64,000 nt of DNA from Phanerodontia chrysosporium (Eukaryota; Basidiomycota; Agaricomycetes; Polyporales; Phanerochaetaceae), in contig MJGA01000041.1 in the NCBI GenBank assembly GCA_001910725.1, positions 62,001 through 126,000 on the forward strand, written 5' to 3'. The notes below the pieces were generated by a model. It was not told the DNA's origin. It saw only the letters and a list, made by a program, of their open reading frames with translations, and did not search any database. Of the stretch, positions 1-10,949 are shown one piece after another (the first letter of the stretch is position 1; each line of letters begins with the position of its first letter). The translations under genes and the position numbers were made by a program.

Positions 1-1034
1 CGTTGGATCTCGACCATCTCAAGCGTACCCGCAGGTCAAGCGCGCAAGAATAAGAAAGTACGCAAACTGCTGTGGGAAGGCGTGCCGGCAAGCGTGCGCT
101 ATATCGTCTGGGCGCACCTGACGGACAGCAAGGCGAAGCGCATCGAGAATATCTACTACAAGCTCACGCAGCGCGAGCGTGTGCCCGCGGCCTCGAATAT
201 TGAGCGTGACCTGCGGAGGGTCTTCCCTGAAGAACATCAACTGCACGACGGCTCCCTACTCAATGTACTCCAGGCGTATTTGACGATGGTTCCGGACCTT
301 CATTACAGCCGAGGTAGGTTATGGACCGTGATGCATCATGTTCAACGCTGACGACACTGCCTACCAGGCCTTACTGTGATAGCTGGCCATCTCCTTCTCC
401 AGTCACCGGAGGAAGATGCTTTCTGGACGTTTGTGTCGCTCATGGATACTCATCTGCGCTCCTACTTCTCCGGCCCTGCGCAGATGGAGATCGACTCGAC
501 GCTGTTCGGGAAGGCCGTCGAGTCCAATGACTCGGGCATGGCCAAGAAGGTCTTCGTTGAGATGGACATCCCGCCTGCCAGTCTTTGTCGCCCGTGGTTC
601 ACTGCATTATTCCTTGAAGCCTTGCCGCTGGAGCATTCTCAACGTGTCTGGGACATCTTCCTCTTCGAGGGTGAGTTAGCATATCCAACAGTTCGGGCAG
701 CCGGCTCATGTGACGCACTGCAGGCGTTCCATTCTTGTTCCGCGTCGGTCTGGCGATCATGATGCGCTGCAAGCAGCAGGTGATGCAATGTGCGGAACGC
801 GACGTAATCCTGAACCTCTTGCTTCACCCACCACCGACCGTTCTGCCGACCACGGCGGACGCGTTCCTGGAGCTGACGTCGGCGGTCAAGCTCAAGGACG
901 AAGACGTGCGCAAGCAGCGGGCGAAACTCGCCGAGGCCCATGTCAAGCGGCAGAACCAGGCGCGGACGCTCGCCTCGCAAGCCACCTCTGCAGGTCTGCC
1001 TGGGCTTCCGGCGATTTCGCTGCCGCGAAAATGA
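1..1034 (+). CDS. TBC-domain Rab GTPase-activating protein, 3' part
   Basis: Partial gene entering from the left edge. Exons 1-313, 368-670 and 724-1034 join in frame across 54- and 53-nt introns. The visible part is most of a TBC (Tre-2/Bub2/Cdc16) domain: a WEGVPASVRYIVW start, a YSRGLTVIAG segment restored by the first splice, and an EGVPFLFRVGLAIM segment restored by the second. TBC proteins speed GTP hydrolysis by Rab GTPases in membrane traffic. The catalytic Arg (IxxDxxR) and Gln (YxQ) fingers of the canonical family are not seen: the ERDLRRVF segment and the YSRG segment replace them, so the protein could be a non-canonical TBC. The tail after the domain is a short basic helix ending in SLPRK and a TGA stop. 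An acceptor-like CAG near base 24 leaves open that the first bases are intron. The family call is firm; the Rab partner is unknown. Confidence 0.85.
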
Positions 1035-1676
1035 GGCACATAGAGCCGTAAGCTCTGCCGGTCTGTGCATGCATTTATTCGTTCGTCCCGGCCCCGTTCA
1101 CACTTTCCTAGTGCGGCCATACACTTCTCCCTGTTATTCGTATCGTTTCCGTTGTCGTATACCTGTCTCTCGTATGGGCTCCTTTCCTGCACGTCGCTGT
1201 TCGCACCCTCCTCACGCGCAATATTCTTTTGTAGATGCAACATAACTGTATACTGTAGCAACAGATAATTCATGGGTATATTGTGTAATGTCTTGCTTTG
1301 CGCGTGAGCAATGTGCGGCCTGATGGTATCCTCGAAAACGATCCGCCATTGTGTGCCTTAGCCCATCGTCATGGGGCCTCTCCTGTGCGCAACCCTGTGT
1401 CCCTCTGTCGCGGACAACGGTGTCGTAGAATGTCGTGAGGCCCTTGCATCACTGCTAATTATGTTGATTCGGATTGTGTAATTTACACATGCCTTTCACA
1501 TTCCATGATACATGTCTAGACCTGCAGAAACTTGCGAGAAGCAAAAAATAGATGTACTTAGTTGCGTATTCAAGAAACTGATCAAGCACCGATAGATTTA
1601 GTCTGGCAGATGGATAGACGAGAGCATTGAACCTCGCTCTTCCATATTCTACCTTCTTCAGCGGCACGAACGTCCG
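1035..1676. other. intergenic, convergent 3' ends
   Basis: The TBC gene and the F-box gene converge here. The stretch is T/C-rich with scattered poly-pyrimidine runs, as expected of 3' UTRs. No coding segment with splice support was found. Confidence 0.6.
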
Positions 1677-2994
1677 TCAGTGGGATGACGGAGTGTCGCT
1701 AAACGCGATGTGGAGTATGCTGCGGTTTCGGAGGGAGAGCTGCTCGCCAAGCCGCTCGCGCATCTCGTCCTCTGAGAGAATCCATCGTGCGACGTTTCGA
1801 CTGCTAATCTCCAAATTAATAGCCGCGAGGTCTGGAAAGCGCGACAATAGTTGGTCGAGTAGACCCCAGTCAAGCTCTGCAAGAGGTTCGAAGTAGTTGG
1901 TGCCGGTGACCGCCCAGGTTTGTATCGACACGGCGACACGGTGCACCTGCGCGCACGCGCTCGAGAGGGCCTCAAGGCAGCGCCGCCAGTAGACATTATT
2001 GATGTCACTGAGATCGTAGTCTAGATGGATTTCTGTGCCAAACTTGAGGACCTCTAATTGTGGACAGTGAGCCAGGCTCGGGAGGTGGTACTGCTCGCTT
2101 TGTGCTAGAGACGAACGTCAGCACGAGGGACGCCAGTACAAGTGGACTGGGAGACGTACCAAGCGCATAGGCCAGGTTAGACGAAGCGAAGCGGTAGAAG
2201 AACAGCTCGAGCTCGCGTAGGTTCGGCGTCTGGCACAGGAGTGTGTCGATCATCGCCACGAGGATGCCTGGGAAGTGCGTGATGCGCAGCGTCTCGAGGC
2301 TGTCCGTCCGCACGGATACGGGCAGGGCGGGGAGCAGCTTCTGCGAGGCGTCGAGGCGGCCGAGAGCCAGCGCGCGCACGACGGGGCGAGCGCTGCGCGG
2401 CTCGGCGTGTGGCTCGTAGAGGCGAGGCAGGAGGTAGCGGAATGTGTCGAGGACGCGGGGCACGACGCCGCCCTGGAGGCGCAGCTCGTCAATCTGGGAA
2501 AAGAGCGAGAAGAAGCGCGAGAGGAATGTGGGGTGGACGCCAAAGCAGAACGCGCTCGAGAGCGAGACGTGCCGCAGTCGCAGCGGGCTGGGCTCATCTC
2601 GTCTGGTATGGCCGTCTTCTACCAGTTTGTCAGGCCTTTCGACGAGGCGGACAGAGCCGACGATGAGGGTGTGCAATGCGGGCAGTAGGGATAGAAGGGC
2701 GTGGATGTGGTCCACAGATATCTGTACTTCCAAGATGCCGTCCACTGGGCAGAGCTTTAGCTCGCGCACCAAGGCTGTGATCCGTGGGTGATCCTGCAAG
2801 AACCTGTGCAGGGCATCGAGAGGCTCCTCTGGGTAGCTCGGTGGTGCATCACGAAGCTGGAGCGTGTAGAAAAGGTAGGGGCTGCTGAGCTGGCACCACC
2901 GGCGTGAAACCATAGAACAGCGAGCCAGTGTGCGTCTGTCTTGCCATGAAAAACGAAGGATTTCGTTGATTAGTTCTGGTGGTATCGCAATCAT
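1677..2994 (-). CDS. F-box protein
   Basis: Two exons, 2994-2160 and 2104-1677, joined over a 55-nt intron (GTACGT donor, CTAG acceptor), giving about 420 aa. Residues 1-45 form an F-box: MIAIPPELINEILRF, then SMVSRRWCQLSSPYLF. The rest is leucine-rich with repeated LxxLxL strands resembling the degenerate repeats of fungal F-box proteins. F-box proteins usually link a substrate to Skp1-Cullin ubiquitin ligases; the substrate here is unknown. The ATG at 2994 was chosen because the F-box starts right after it, and the open frame upstream has no closer ATG. Basidiomycetes carry large F-box families, so a lineage-specific role is likely. Confidence 0.85.
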
Positions 2995-3224
2995 CGTCAG
3001 TATAGAATGTTCGGAGTGGAGACCTAGAATGTGAGAGTAGGAAGCAAACTGCGTCCGCGGGAAAGACAGCGGGTATCCCGCCACATGCCCAAATGCGGCT
3101 CTGGGCGGGCAAGCGCCCCGCCTGAGATCCGTTCCTGGTCAGACATTCTCGGGTTTCACCTCTTCCACCACCAGGTTTTGCCTCGCCGCCGTTGGAAACA
3201 GCGTGCAGCGACAAAAACTCGTAT

Positions 3225-5002
3225 ATGACACCTGCTGCTCGCACGCTTCTCTCCATTCCTCGTCGCTCTCTCACTCGTTTGCCCCTCCGCCGCGCTATGT
3301 CCTCCGTCTACGTTGTTCCTGTGGACCCGTCGTCCCCGAAGACGAGCTCTGTCGACGGTCTCGACACAGAGAAGCTCTGGTCGACTCTCCCGCAGGCCCC
3401 GAAACCACCGAAGGCTGGAAGCACAACCGTCTTCTTCGGCACGCCCTCCACCGGAGCGCAGAACATCACTGCGCTGACCTCGCTCGGCCCTTCGTTCTCG
3501 AAGCCGTCGACGTCCGAAAACGCCAAGCGTGAGCTCGTCAGGACTGCCGTCGGCAGTGCTGTCCAGCAGATCAAGAGCCTTGGAGAAGGCATCAACGGCC
3601 GCGAGGTCGCGATTGACGTCGCCGCTGCAGGCGATGTGCATGCAGCCGCGGTCGCTGCGCACCTCGCGCTCTATGGCTTCAACCTCAAAACCGAGCCCGC
3701 GTCGGCGTTCGACCCGCGTAATGAGAAGCTCCCCCCACCTCGCTTGTCGTTCGCGCCTATCCCCGCCACCGCGGACAAGAAGGCCTGGGCGGAAGGTGTC
3801 GTCTACGCTGAGGCGCAGAACCTCGCTCGTACCCTCATGGAGCTGCCTGCGAACATGCTCACTCCGACGCTTTTCTGTGAGCGCGTAAAGAAAGAGTTCA
3901 AGGGTGTGGAAGGTGTTGAGATTATCGTGCGGGACACAGGTATGTTCTGTAGCTTTACTCGAGAGCGGTTGTTCATCTGCCATCAGAGTGGGCCGCGCAA
4001 AAGGGCATGAACAGCTTCCTGTCTGTCACTCGCGGATCTGCGCAGCCCGCCAAGTTCCTCGAGATGTAAGTTGATGCAAGCCTGGTTGTGTGTGCGCTTC
4101 TGACACTGGTGGCAGCCACTACCGCGGCGCGGCGGACAAGAACGCGAAGCCCCTTGTTTTCGTCGGCAAAGGCATCACCTTTGACTCCGGAGGAATCAGC
4201 ATCAAGCCCAGCGCCGGCATGAAGCTCATGCGCGGTGACATGGGCGGTGCCGCGACTGTCGTCTCTGCTGCGCTTGCGATCGCGAAGCTCAAGCTCCCCA
4301 TTAACCTCTCTGTGGTCACCCCGTTGACGGAGAACATGCCTGGACCCGCTGCGACTAAGCCTGGTGACATTGTATACGCGATGAACGGCAAGAGTGTCGA
4401 GGTCGACAACACTGACGCTGAAGGTCGTCTTGTCCTCGCCGACGCGCTGTACTACGCTTGCACCGAGTTCAAGCCCACGACCGTGGTCGACGTAGCCACT
4501 CTCACGGGGTATGCCGAGCTGCTTTCAACCGATGGGTATGAACTAATATGCCAATAGTGCGATGGATATTGCTCTCGGCGAGATCTTCACTGGCGTTTTC
4601 ACGAACTCAGACGACCTCTGGAACGAGCTCGAGGCCGCGGGTGCGCGGGAGCACGACCGGTTCTGGCGGATGCCGCTTTCCGAGGACTACGCGCCGCAGA
4701 TCCAGGGCTCGAACGCGGATCTGTGTAACACGGGCGGCCGGCCGGCCGGCTCGTGCACGGCAGCGCTGTTCCTGAAGTCGTTCGTGCCCGACCTGGAGAC
4801 GGAGGATGGCGAGGGCAGCGTGCGCTGGGCGCATGTCGACATGGCAGGTACGATGGAGGCGACGCGCAAGGGCCCCTACCAGGAGACTGGCATGACGGGC
4901 CGTCCCACCAGGTGCGTATCTGTGTCTTGGAATATGTGGGCTACATGCTGACTCATGTCTTGTAGGGCGTTGATTGAGTTCGCTCGCCGCGCCGCGCAGT
5001 GA
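3225..5002 (+). CDS. M17 leucine aminopeptidase
   Basis: Five exons (3225-3939, 3987-4065, 4116-4508, 4558-4911, 4966-5002) join in frame to about 525 aa. The C-terminal catalytic domain has the M17 metal-binding signature [14 protein letters not shown]. Upstream are [16 protein letters not shown] and MRGDMGGAA, which supply the lysine and aspartate ligands of the two-metal site. The enzyme removes N-terminal residues, preferably Leu, from peptides, and the family is normally hexameric. Two starts are plausible. The ATG at 3225 adds about 35 residues rich in Arg with no acidic residue, like a mitochondrial targeting sequence. The ATG at 3297 ([10 protein letters not shown]) would give a cytosolic form. 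The gene is divergent from the F-box gene with about 230 bp between their starts. Confidence 0.93.
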
Positions 5003-5286
5003 GGTTTCGTGCTGCGACTGGGATTGGTTTTGTGCGTCGTGCTACTTGCTGTTTCAAAAGGTTTCAATAGACCGTATGCATTTACTCTCACGTTGAACAT
5101 GGTCGTGAACATGGTCGTTGAACATGGTCGTGACCCAGGATTGAAGGACATATGGTCTCCGTGTATTTGGGATGTACCTTTTCTTCACATTCTACAGATA
5201 TCTACGAGATAGGTCACGAGTGTGGTGCGTCGTCCTGCGACGTCGGTGTATAGGAGTCTAACTATTGTGTCGTCTTAGATCATGGA

Positions 5287-6623
5287 TCATTGCCACTTGC
5301 CAGGTGGTACGTTTGTCCTGTGGAGCAGCGGCTTGCCATCCATGTGGTTCTCCTTCCTGAGCGACTCTATCGCGACCTCGACGATTCTCGAGCACACCTC
5401 GAACCCTCGGTGGTCTGTCTGCAACTCCGGGTTCCTTTCCTTCATGTTGGCGCGAACACACATGCGGAACACACGCCGTTCGGCGAGGAGCAGGCGCTCC
5501 GGGACGGGCACAACGAATGCCGAGAGGTAGGCCCCAGGAATGCCCTTGAGGATGGTCCACTCGCGGGACATGACGATGTTTTGCGTGTTGGGAAGGGTGC
5601 CTGCGGAAAGGACGGTCCACGGCTGGCGGCGCTCGGCGAGGGTGGTGCGCCACATCGCACGGGCGAGCTCCGCGTCGAGGGCGCCCTGTGGCGCGTCGGC
5701 GAGGGGTGCCCAGAAGTCGATCTGCACGTCGTGGAGGCGCGGCATGTGGCGTGGCGTCGCGCCCGGGCGCAGGTCCGCGAGGGCAAGGTAGCAGAGGAGC
5801 TCGAGCGTGCTTCTGCATAGGGTGAGTCAGCGGGGTGGAAAGGGCGCTGAATGCGGGGCGTTGCTCACCCTGGCTGCAGGTCCCAGGCGATCGGATGGCG
5901 GACTTCGGGCTCGGTGTCGAGCTGGAACCAATCCGGGCCCCAGGGCAAGACTTTGCCGCTGTCGACCGTCCCCGCGTCGGCGTCGCACGATTTCGGGAAC
6001 GGTACGGTACTCTCGTCTTCGCCCTCGGTATCGATGGCCTCGCGGATCTCGACCTCAACCTCGCTTACAGGGTCTGCAGAGGGGCTATTCTCGTCCACGG
6101 GCGTCGCAGGGAACCCGCGAGCTGCGTCCTGCTCTTGCATCTGCGCAGTGCTCCGCGCATCCTTGCGCCGTTCGACGGTCTGGCGGAGGTTCTCGAGGGA
6201 GCGTTTGGCGCGCGCGAGCCGCTCGCGTATCTCCTCGAACTGCGCGCCGACGCTGCTCTCCCGCAGCGGGCTCTCCAGCGCTGAGGGGTTAGCGGCGGTC
6301 AGCGTGGCCCTCGGCGCAGTCGCAGTAGCGAGGTCGGTCGTGGGCGCGGCAGGGCGCCCGGCGCCGGGGTTCAGTGGCGGCCGCGGTGTGGCGCAGATAA
6401 TGGTCCGTGCGCTGTCGGCGCTGGTGTCGCGGCGGCGCACAGTCCTTGTCGAGGAACGGGAGCTGCTCCGCCGGTGCCTGCGTGTGGTGCACGGGCCGTC
6501 CTGCGGCGCGTGCGCGGTTGTGACGCCAAGCGATTGCGCCCCGGTGGCGGTCAGGCCGCCCTTCGGTATGAAGACCTCGAACTTTCCTGCTCCGTTCTGG
6601 GCAAGTTCGCACGCGGGGCGCAT
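5287..6623 (-). CDS. X1: lineage-specific family X protein (unknown function)
   Basis: Two exons, 6623-5869 and 5812-5287, about 426 aa. I do not recognise a known domain. Four members lie in this window (here, 14102-15356, 36734-38098, and a decayed one at 39476-40536). They share a disordered Ser/Arg/Thr-rich N-terminal half (start MRPACELAQNGAGKF, compare MQSSCELALNGAGRF in X2), an EIRERLARAK helix, an acidic DTEGEDE patch, and a phase-2 intron exactly after WDLQPG/WDVQPG. All have a compact C-terminal domain ending in ESLRKENHMDGKPLLHRTN. The start was set by alignment with X2. No signal peptide or membrane segment is visible. It is transcribed away from an HNH-domain gene, and X and HNH genes are neighbours at two further places. 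Confidence 0.75.
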
Positions 6624-6690
6624 AGCTAGCGTGTGCGGTGAGTGGTATGGGGATGTGGCTACGATATGGGGTTGTCTTACGGGTAGCACC

Positions 6691-6697
6691 TATATAT
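6691..6697 (-). promoter_or_regulatory. TATA box of X1
   Basis: TATATA-type element about 70 nt upstream of the X1 ATG, reading TATATAGG on the minus strand. The spacing matches the TATA-to-ATG distances seen at other genes in the window. Confidence 0.5.
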
Positions 6698-7037
6698 GGC
6701 CTGCAGCCGTTTGACACTTCGGTGAGGGCAAGGAACTTTGTCCATTGGCGACACATGGTTTGGCAAAAGGAAGGGATCAGATGGGCCTTGTGTTACATTG
6801 TCCTGCTCACAACGGGCCGTCTAGAAAGTACTCGCTCTGGATCTACAAGTTGGACCGACTTGCCACTCAGCTACACTCTTTGAGAGGCGTACCACCTCAG
6901 TATGTCTTCCCTTACTTTGATAGGGGTTAGGCCAACGGCAGTGACGAAAATGCGATATGTTTTAGTTCCCCGATCGCAGTGGATATCCATTCGCGGTGAG
7001 CGTCGGGCGCCTAAAACCCAGCTTGTTTACTACCGCC
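6698..7037. other. divergent intergenic region X1/HNH1
   Basis: Shared upstream region between X1 (leftward) and the HNH-domain gene (rightward). No coding segment with splice support was seen. Confidence 0.5.
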
Positions 7038-8643
7038 ATGTCCCAGGCTCGCACAAGGCCCTTCCTACCCCCTCTTGCACCTCCACAACAGGAAGCAGTT
7101 TTCGTCTATCATCCCAACGCGAATGCAACCGACCCCGCCATAGTCAGCTTTTGCGCATACGATCGAAGTCCTGCAGGGGATGTCGGCGTGGATTACTACG
7201 TCGTTCTTGAGGCTTGCTACATCGTCAGTAACAATAGGCATGGATACCTTTCTACCTCTCGTGGTCATGAGGGCCAGGTATCGACTTCGGCCACAGTCCT
7301 CCTCCCTGGCATTTACTACTTTATGGTTGTTGAAGACGATATGTACGAGATTGTTACTTCTTTCGACGACTGGCAATTCCCCAAGGAACTCCCCACCCGC
7401 TGGAACATCTCCACCCCCATACCCCAAGTCCCAAGTCGTTCCCTTGCTCTCTATAGCACTTCGGCTATGGCGCGCAATGTCACGCAAAGAGACAATGCAT
7501 GTCTCCTTACGGGATACCCAGAAGGTGAGTGAATGCACTTCAGTCATGTTCTAATTTGAACACATCCCACCCTTCCTAGGCACGCACAATTGTCATATAT
7601 TGCCGCAAGCGAATTGCAAGTGGTACCTCAAGAACAAGATGTGGCTATTCACGCAACATACGCTCTGGGATTTCAATCTTCTCCAGTCGAAGATCGTCCA
7701 TGCAAGCGGCAATGGATTAACGCTGCGTCCGGACATTCACCACACGTTCGATTCTCATTCCCTAGTTTTTATCGTCAAAGACAACTCGGTAGTATGCCAT
7801 TTCTTGGATCCCAGCCCATTGCTCGCCGGTATGTATCACAATGTCGCTATACCTATGCCCGACGATGTCCCTCTCGAGATCATGTACGCTCGGTTTGCAT
7901 TGGCTGTAATCAGTCGTGCAGCCCCAAGGAAAGCAAGACGCCATCTTCCACTTCAGGCAGTGGGAAGTCAGTCAAGTTTGACACTCCTGGCCCTACGGTA
8001 CGTCGATCATCAGTAAGCAAGCCTTCTGGTGGAAACATTCCGCGTATCTCAGAGCATCATGGTCTGTCTCATACGTTACGTATCTACCATACGGAAGATA
8101 ACCTGCGTCGCTACCCAGACTTTGAGGGGTCGCCGGTCAAACGGCACGAGGACGATGAACTCGACAACGCCGCAACAAATATACCACTCTATGATATCGG
8201 GGACGATAAACTGGCTGAGGCTTTCTACGAGAATTTTCCCGACTTGCGTAAGCCAACCATCCCCTCATATACGCATCTTTCTCTGACATGTCTGCCACAG
8301 GCCAAGAGGTCACCTATTCCAGCAGTCGACACTGGCAGACTCTTGGTTTACATCCTGAGACCCTAAAGATGAACCGTTTACGAGACGAGTGGTTCAATAC
8401 CCACCCGAACGTCAGAGAGACAACAGGTCTACAAGAAGAGGAGTATCCGGTAGAGAGTATCGGTCCGTCTCTACAAGGAGTTCTGTCTGACCCGGACGGT
8501 AGTACCAGGTACGCTCATGTTTGCGCCAAATGGACGATAACCCGAACCATGTCTCTAGCTTCAACGAGCATTCTGATGCATCGTGTCTTCTACCAACTTC
8601 ATCCGTAGAGGCGTCAGACTTCAATGTCTTTCCCGTCCAGTGA
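7038..8643 (+). CDS. HNH1: HNH-endonuclease-domain protein
   Basis: Exons 7038-7524, 7580 to about 7883, about 7961-8247, 8301-8508 and 8559-8643. Four junctions agree with the paralogue at 41011-42510. The second intron is uncertain: a frame change requires one between about 7884 and 7976, and 7884-7960 is one consistent choice. The N-terminal 150 residues are a beta-rich module (YHPNANATDPAI, VVLEACYIVSNNRHGYLS). The centre is an HNH_2-type nuclease core: RDNACLLTG, then CHILPQANCKW, then TLRPDIHHTFD, supplying the His, Asn/Asp and His positions. A polar tail ends in SYSS..W and HPETLKMNRLRDEW motifs shared with the paralogue. Many fungi carry such HNH_2 proteins; substrates are unknown. 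Confidence is high for the domain and moderate for the exact exon map. Confidence 0.78.
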
Positions 8644-8969
8644 CGATTTCGACTCTCGCGCCGTTTTCTCACATGGTCAAGTTATCTTTTTACTCTTCGT
8701 CTTCGGCCTCAGTCATGTTTTATATCCGTATTATACTGCATAGTCCAAGATCGCGTATTGTATTATGAGTATATTTTCCCACCAAGTTTCGCAGATATGT
8801 GTTGTACAGTACGCACCGTAAAGCAGCTGCTGTCGCTGGAGTCATGTTCGCAAACCATCCTAGGGGTCCGTGTTGCGTCCCGCCATACTGTCAAGTGGTA
8901 CGGTCCTCGAACGGTCTGTATCCTGCGCCATATGTATATCTTACGACGTATACATGGTCCTCGCCGCGG
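8644..8969. other. intergenic, convergent 3' ends
   Basis: AT-richer 3' flank between HNH1 and the leftward secreted-protein gene. Nothing else was recognised. Confidence 0.5.
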
Positions 8970-9242
8970 CTAATCCAGCTCGTCCAGCACCCGAGCAATG
9001 AGGTCAACGAGGTACGCATCTCGGCGCGCCAGGTGTGCGTCCCATATGGGGAGGTGGTTAACCGGGCGAATGACGGCGGCGCCGTCTCCCTTCAGGATGC
9101 TGCCGCTGCGCGCGGCATATGTGCGGCTGTGCATGATGGGGACGCTGCCCAGCTCGGTGGCGAGGTGCGGCCCGGAGTGGGAGGAGGAGGCGAGGGACGG
9201 CGCGATGAGTGCGAGGATGGCGATGAAAGTTATGGTGCGCAT
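8970..9242 (-). CDS. SSP-A: small secreted protein without cysteines
   Basis: Single coding exon of 90 aa. The start MRTITFIAILALIAPSLASS is a clear signal peptide. The mature part is about 70 residues with no cysteine, a basic MHSRTYAARSG segment and an acidic end (VLDELD). No known domain was recognised. Its promoter and 5' leader, including an apparent 5'-UTR intron, are recognisably related to those of the two cysteine-rich secreted genes at 16410-16805 and 38699-39100, although the mature protein is not. Likely exported to the wall or medium; function unknown. Confidence 0.65.
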   Translation of the reverse strand: MRTITFIAILALIAPSLASSSHSGPHLATELGSVPIMHSRTYAARSGSILKGDGAAVIRPVNHLPIWDAHLARRDAYLVDLIARVLDELD

Positions 9243-9273
9243 GGCTTGAAGCTCAGAGAAAAATGCAGAAGGG

Positions 9274-9410
9274 CTGGGAGACAACGCGGTTAGAGATCGG
9301 TGAGCAGGGGTAGGTAGCAGTACACGCACCAACCAGTGCCTTGATCAGGTTGATATGCGGGGCTCGCGGAGCTAGAGCCTGTGCGACCTTTCCACTCGTG
9401 TCTTTATATC
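9274..9410 (-). promoter_or_regulatory. promoter and spliced 5' leader of SSP-A
   Basis: On the minus strand: TATAAAG near 9408-9402, a CTAGCTCCGCGAGC block about 30 nt later at the likely transcription start, then GGCACTGGTTG|GTGCGTG. The last part looks like a 5'-UTR intron donor at 9329, with a matching TCTCCCAG acceptor ending at 9274. The same order of elements precedes the two other small secreted genes in the window. Confidence 0.55.
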
Positions 9411-9777
9411 CATCTTGAGATGTATAGAGGCAGATGGGCATCTGCGTAGCGAACCCGTGTACCTGAAACAGTCGTCGGTGTCAACGCGATACATTCATCA
9501 AATATACACATCTGCGTGTTTTGAGCTTCATTACATCAGAGGCGGTGACTTTGAGGTATACTGTCTGACACTGGAGTATATGGGGCGGCGCAATTGGCTA
9601 GATGGAAGGTGACCAACCCGGCAGTCTCAGGCTCGTCTACCGCAGCACTGACGCTAACATCCCGGCAGAGAAGAGATAAATATGATATTCGCTTGTTAAA
9701 TGCTACGATTCTCAGATATTCAGCTTCAGACGTGTAGCTCACGCGTGAAACTATTGCTCGCTCCTACAAAGGCCCTG
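9411..9777. other. intergenic up to duplication boundary
   Basis: No gene recognised. The right end (about 9777) is where similarity to the kinase-like gene at 49.9-50.8 kb begins abruptly. Confidence 0.5.
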
Positions 9778-10383
9778 ACGGCGGGACGTTCGAGTCCAAC
9801 ACGAAGCAGGGGCCCTCGATGATCGAGGTCGACTATGACGAGGACGTCGTGGAATGGGAGCTCACGTTGTACAGGCAGTGCGCATGGCAGCACCACAACG
9901 AGTGCCTTGCGTATCGCCACCTGGCGCCGCAGGGCTGCAGGGCTCCGCCGTCCGCGTCTTCTTCGGTGCGGAGCAGCTGGACCTCTCCGGCACGACGCCC
10001 GCATACTCCATCACGCCGTTCGTGCTCTTCCTCGAGCACATCCGCGACGCGGTCTCGCTCGACGCGCTCGACCCGCGCCGCCTCACGGACCCGCTTCTGC
10101 ACGAGATCGTAGAGAGCGGCGAGCTCCTGCGGCGCCACGGCATCATTCACACCGACGCGAACGAGGCGAACTTTCTGCTCGTCCCCGCCCACGACCCGAC
10201 GCGCGCGGTGACGCTTGATTTTGCGGAGGCGTGGACGCGGGATGCGGTGGAGGACGAAGAGGACTGGCAGGGGGCCTTGCGCGAGTGGAGGACGACGCGC
10301 ATGTGGAAAGTCGTGTTGAACATGAAGTTCCAGAACGCCGGGCTTCCCATCCCAAATTCCATCGCCTTGCCGCAATTCAGGTG
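9778..10383 (+). pseudogene. K0: truncated copy of kinase-like gene K1
   Basis: Nearly identical at nucleotide level to the C-terminal two thirds of the kinase-like gene at 49873-50763, in inverted orientation. Similarity starts abruptly at about 9778, so the first roughly 90 codons and the promoter are missing. A single-base deletion at about 9921-9925 (CTGGCGCC here, CTCGGCGCC in K1) shifts the frame in the middle. The catalytic-loop region (HGIIHTDANEANFLL) and the PIPNSIALPQFR end survive in the second frame. This is a non-functional segment of the inverted duplication described under findings. Confidence 0.88.
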
Positions 10384-10403
10384 AAGAAAGTACAAACCTA
10401 TCT
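9778..10403 (+). repeat. segmental duplication block 1 (inverted copy of 49850-50480)
   Basis: K0 plus about 20 nt of 3' flank match the minus strand of 49850-50480. Similarity ends at about 10403 and resumes at about 12715 at the next base of the source, so a roughly 2.3-kb NAP1 segment separates the two blocks. Confidence 0.85.
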
Positions 10404-10949
10404 GCGACCTTCTCTGTTGTTGTCGAGTAGACGAGAACGCCGTTGGCGCAAGAGTGCTTGAACTAATGGTGAGTATCGATTGTGTCTGAGAGGCCATGTG
10501 GCGCAAGAGGACAAGGACTTACCGCTCAACGATTTCGATGCTGGAGCTACGCTCAAATCGCCGATATGGCATGGTTAACGAGTAACTCGCGGAGGAATGT
10601 AGCGATAAAGACTGATCCGCACAGTGTCTGCAAAGCTTTGGGTTAAAAAGTAGTAAAATACTTGGCTTTGTATGATTTGGGAACTATGCTTTACATTGGT
10701 CGAGCACAAACACCAGGAGCACAACCAACGAGTCGGGAGAAATTACCTACATACCTAGGACGAGGCTGACAGCGGGCAGAGGGTGGAACGTGCTATTACG
10801 GATTGGCAGACGTTTTGGGGTGGGGTGAGATAACAGCAGGCAGAAGGAATGCAATGATCAACAAGACTATCGTCGTGGAGGAGAATCGTGGCAAGTCGAG
10901 ATGCAAATCAGCCTGCGGGGCACATGACACGAAGAGGAGGCAAGACAGT
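10404..10949. other. 3' flank of NAP1
   Basis: AT-rich stretch downstream of the NAP1 stop codon. No further gene was recognised, and it has no similarity to the duplicated locus. Confidence 0.5.

Noticed and set aside
3156..3983. 275-codon minus-strand frame opposite the aminopeptidase
   Set aside because: Antisense shadow without a recognisable domain; the aminopeptidase reading is certain.
9819..10383. K0 as a functional kinase-like gene with a late start
   Set aside because: It lacks the N-terminal lobe present in all six paralogues and has a one-base deletion in the middle.
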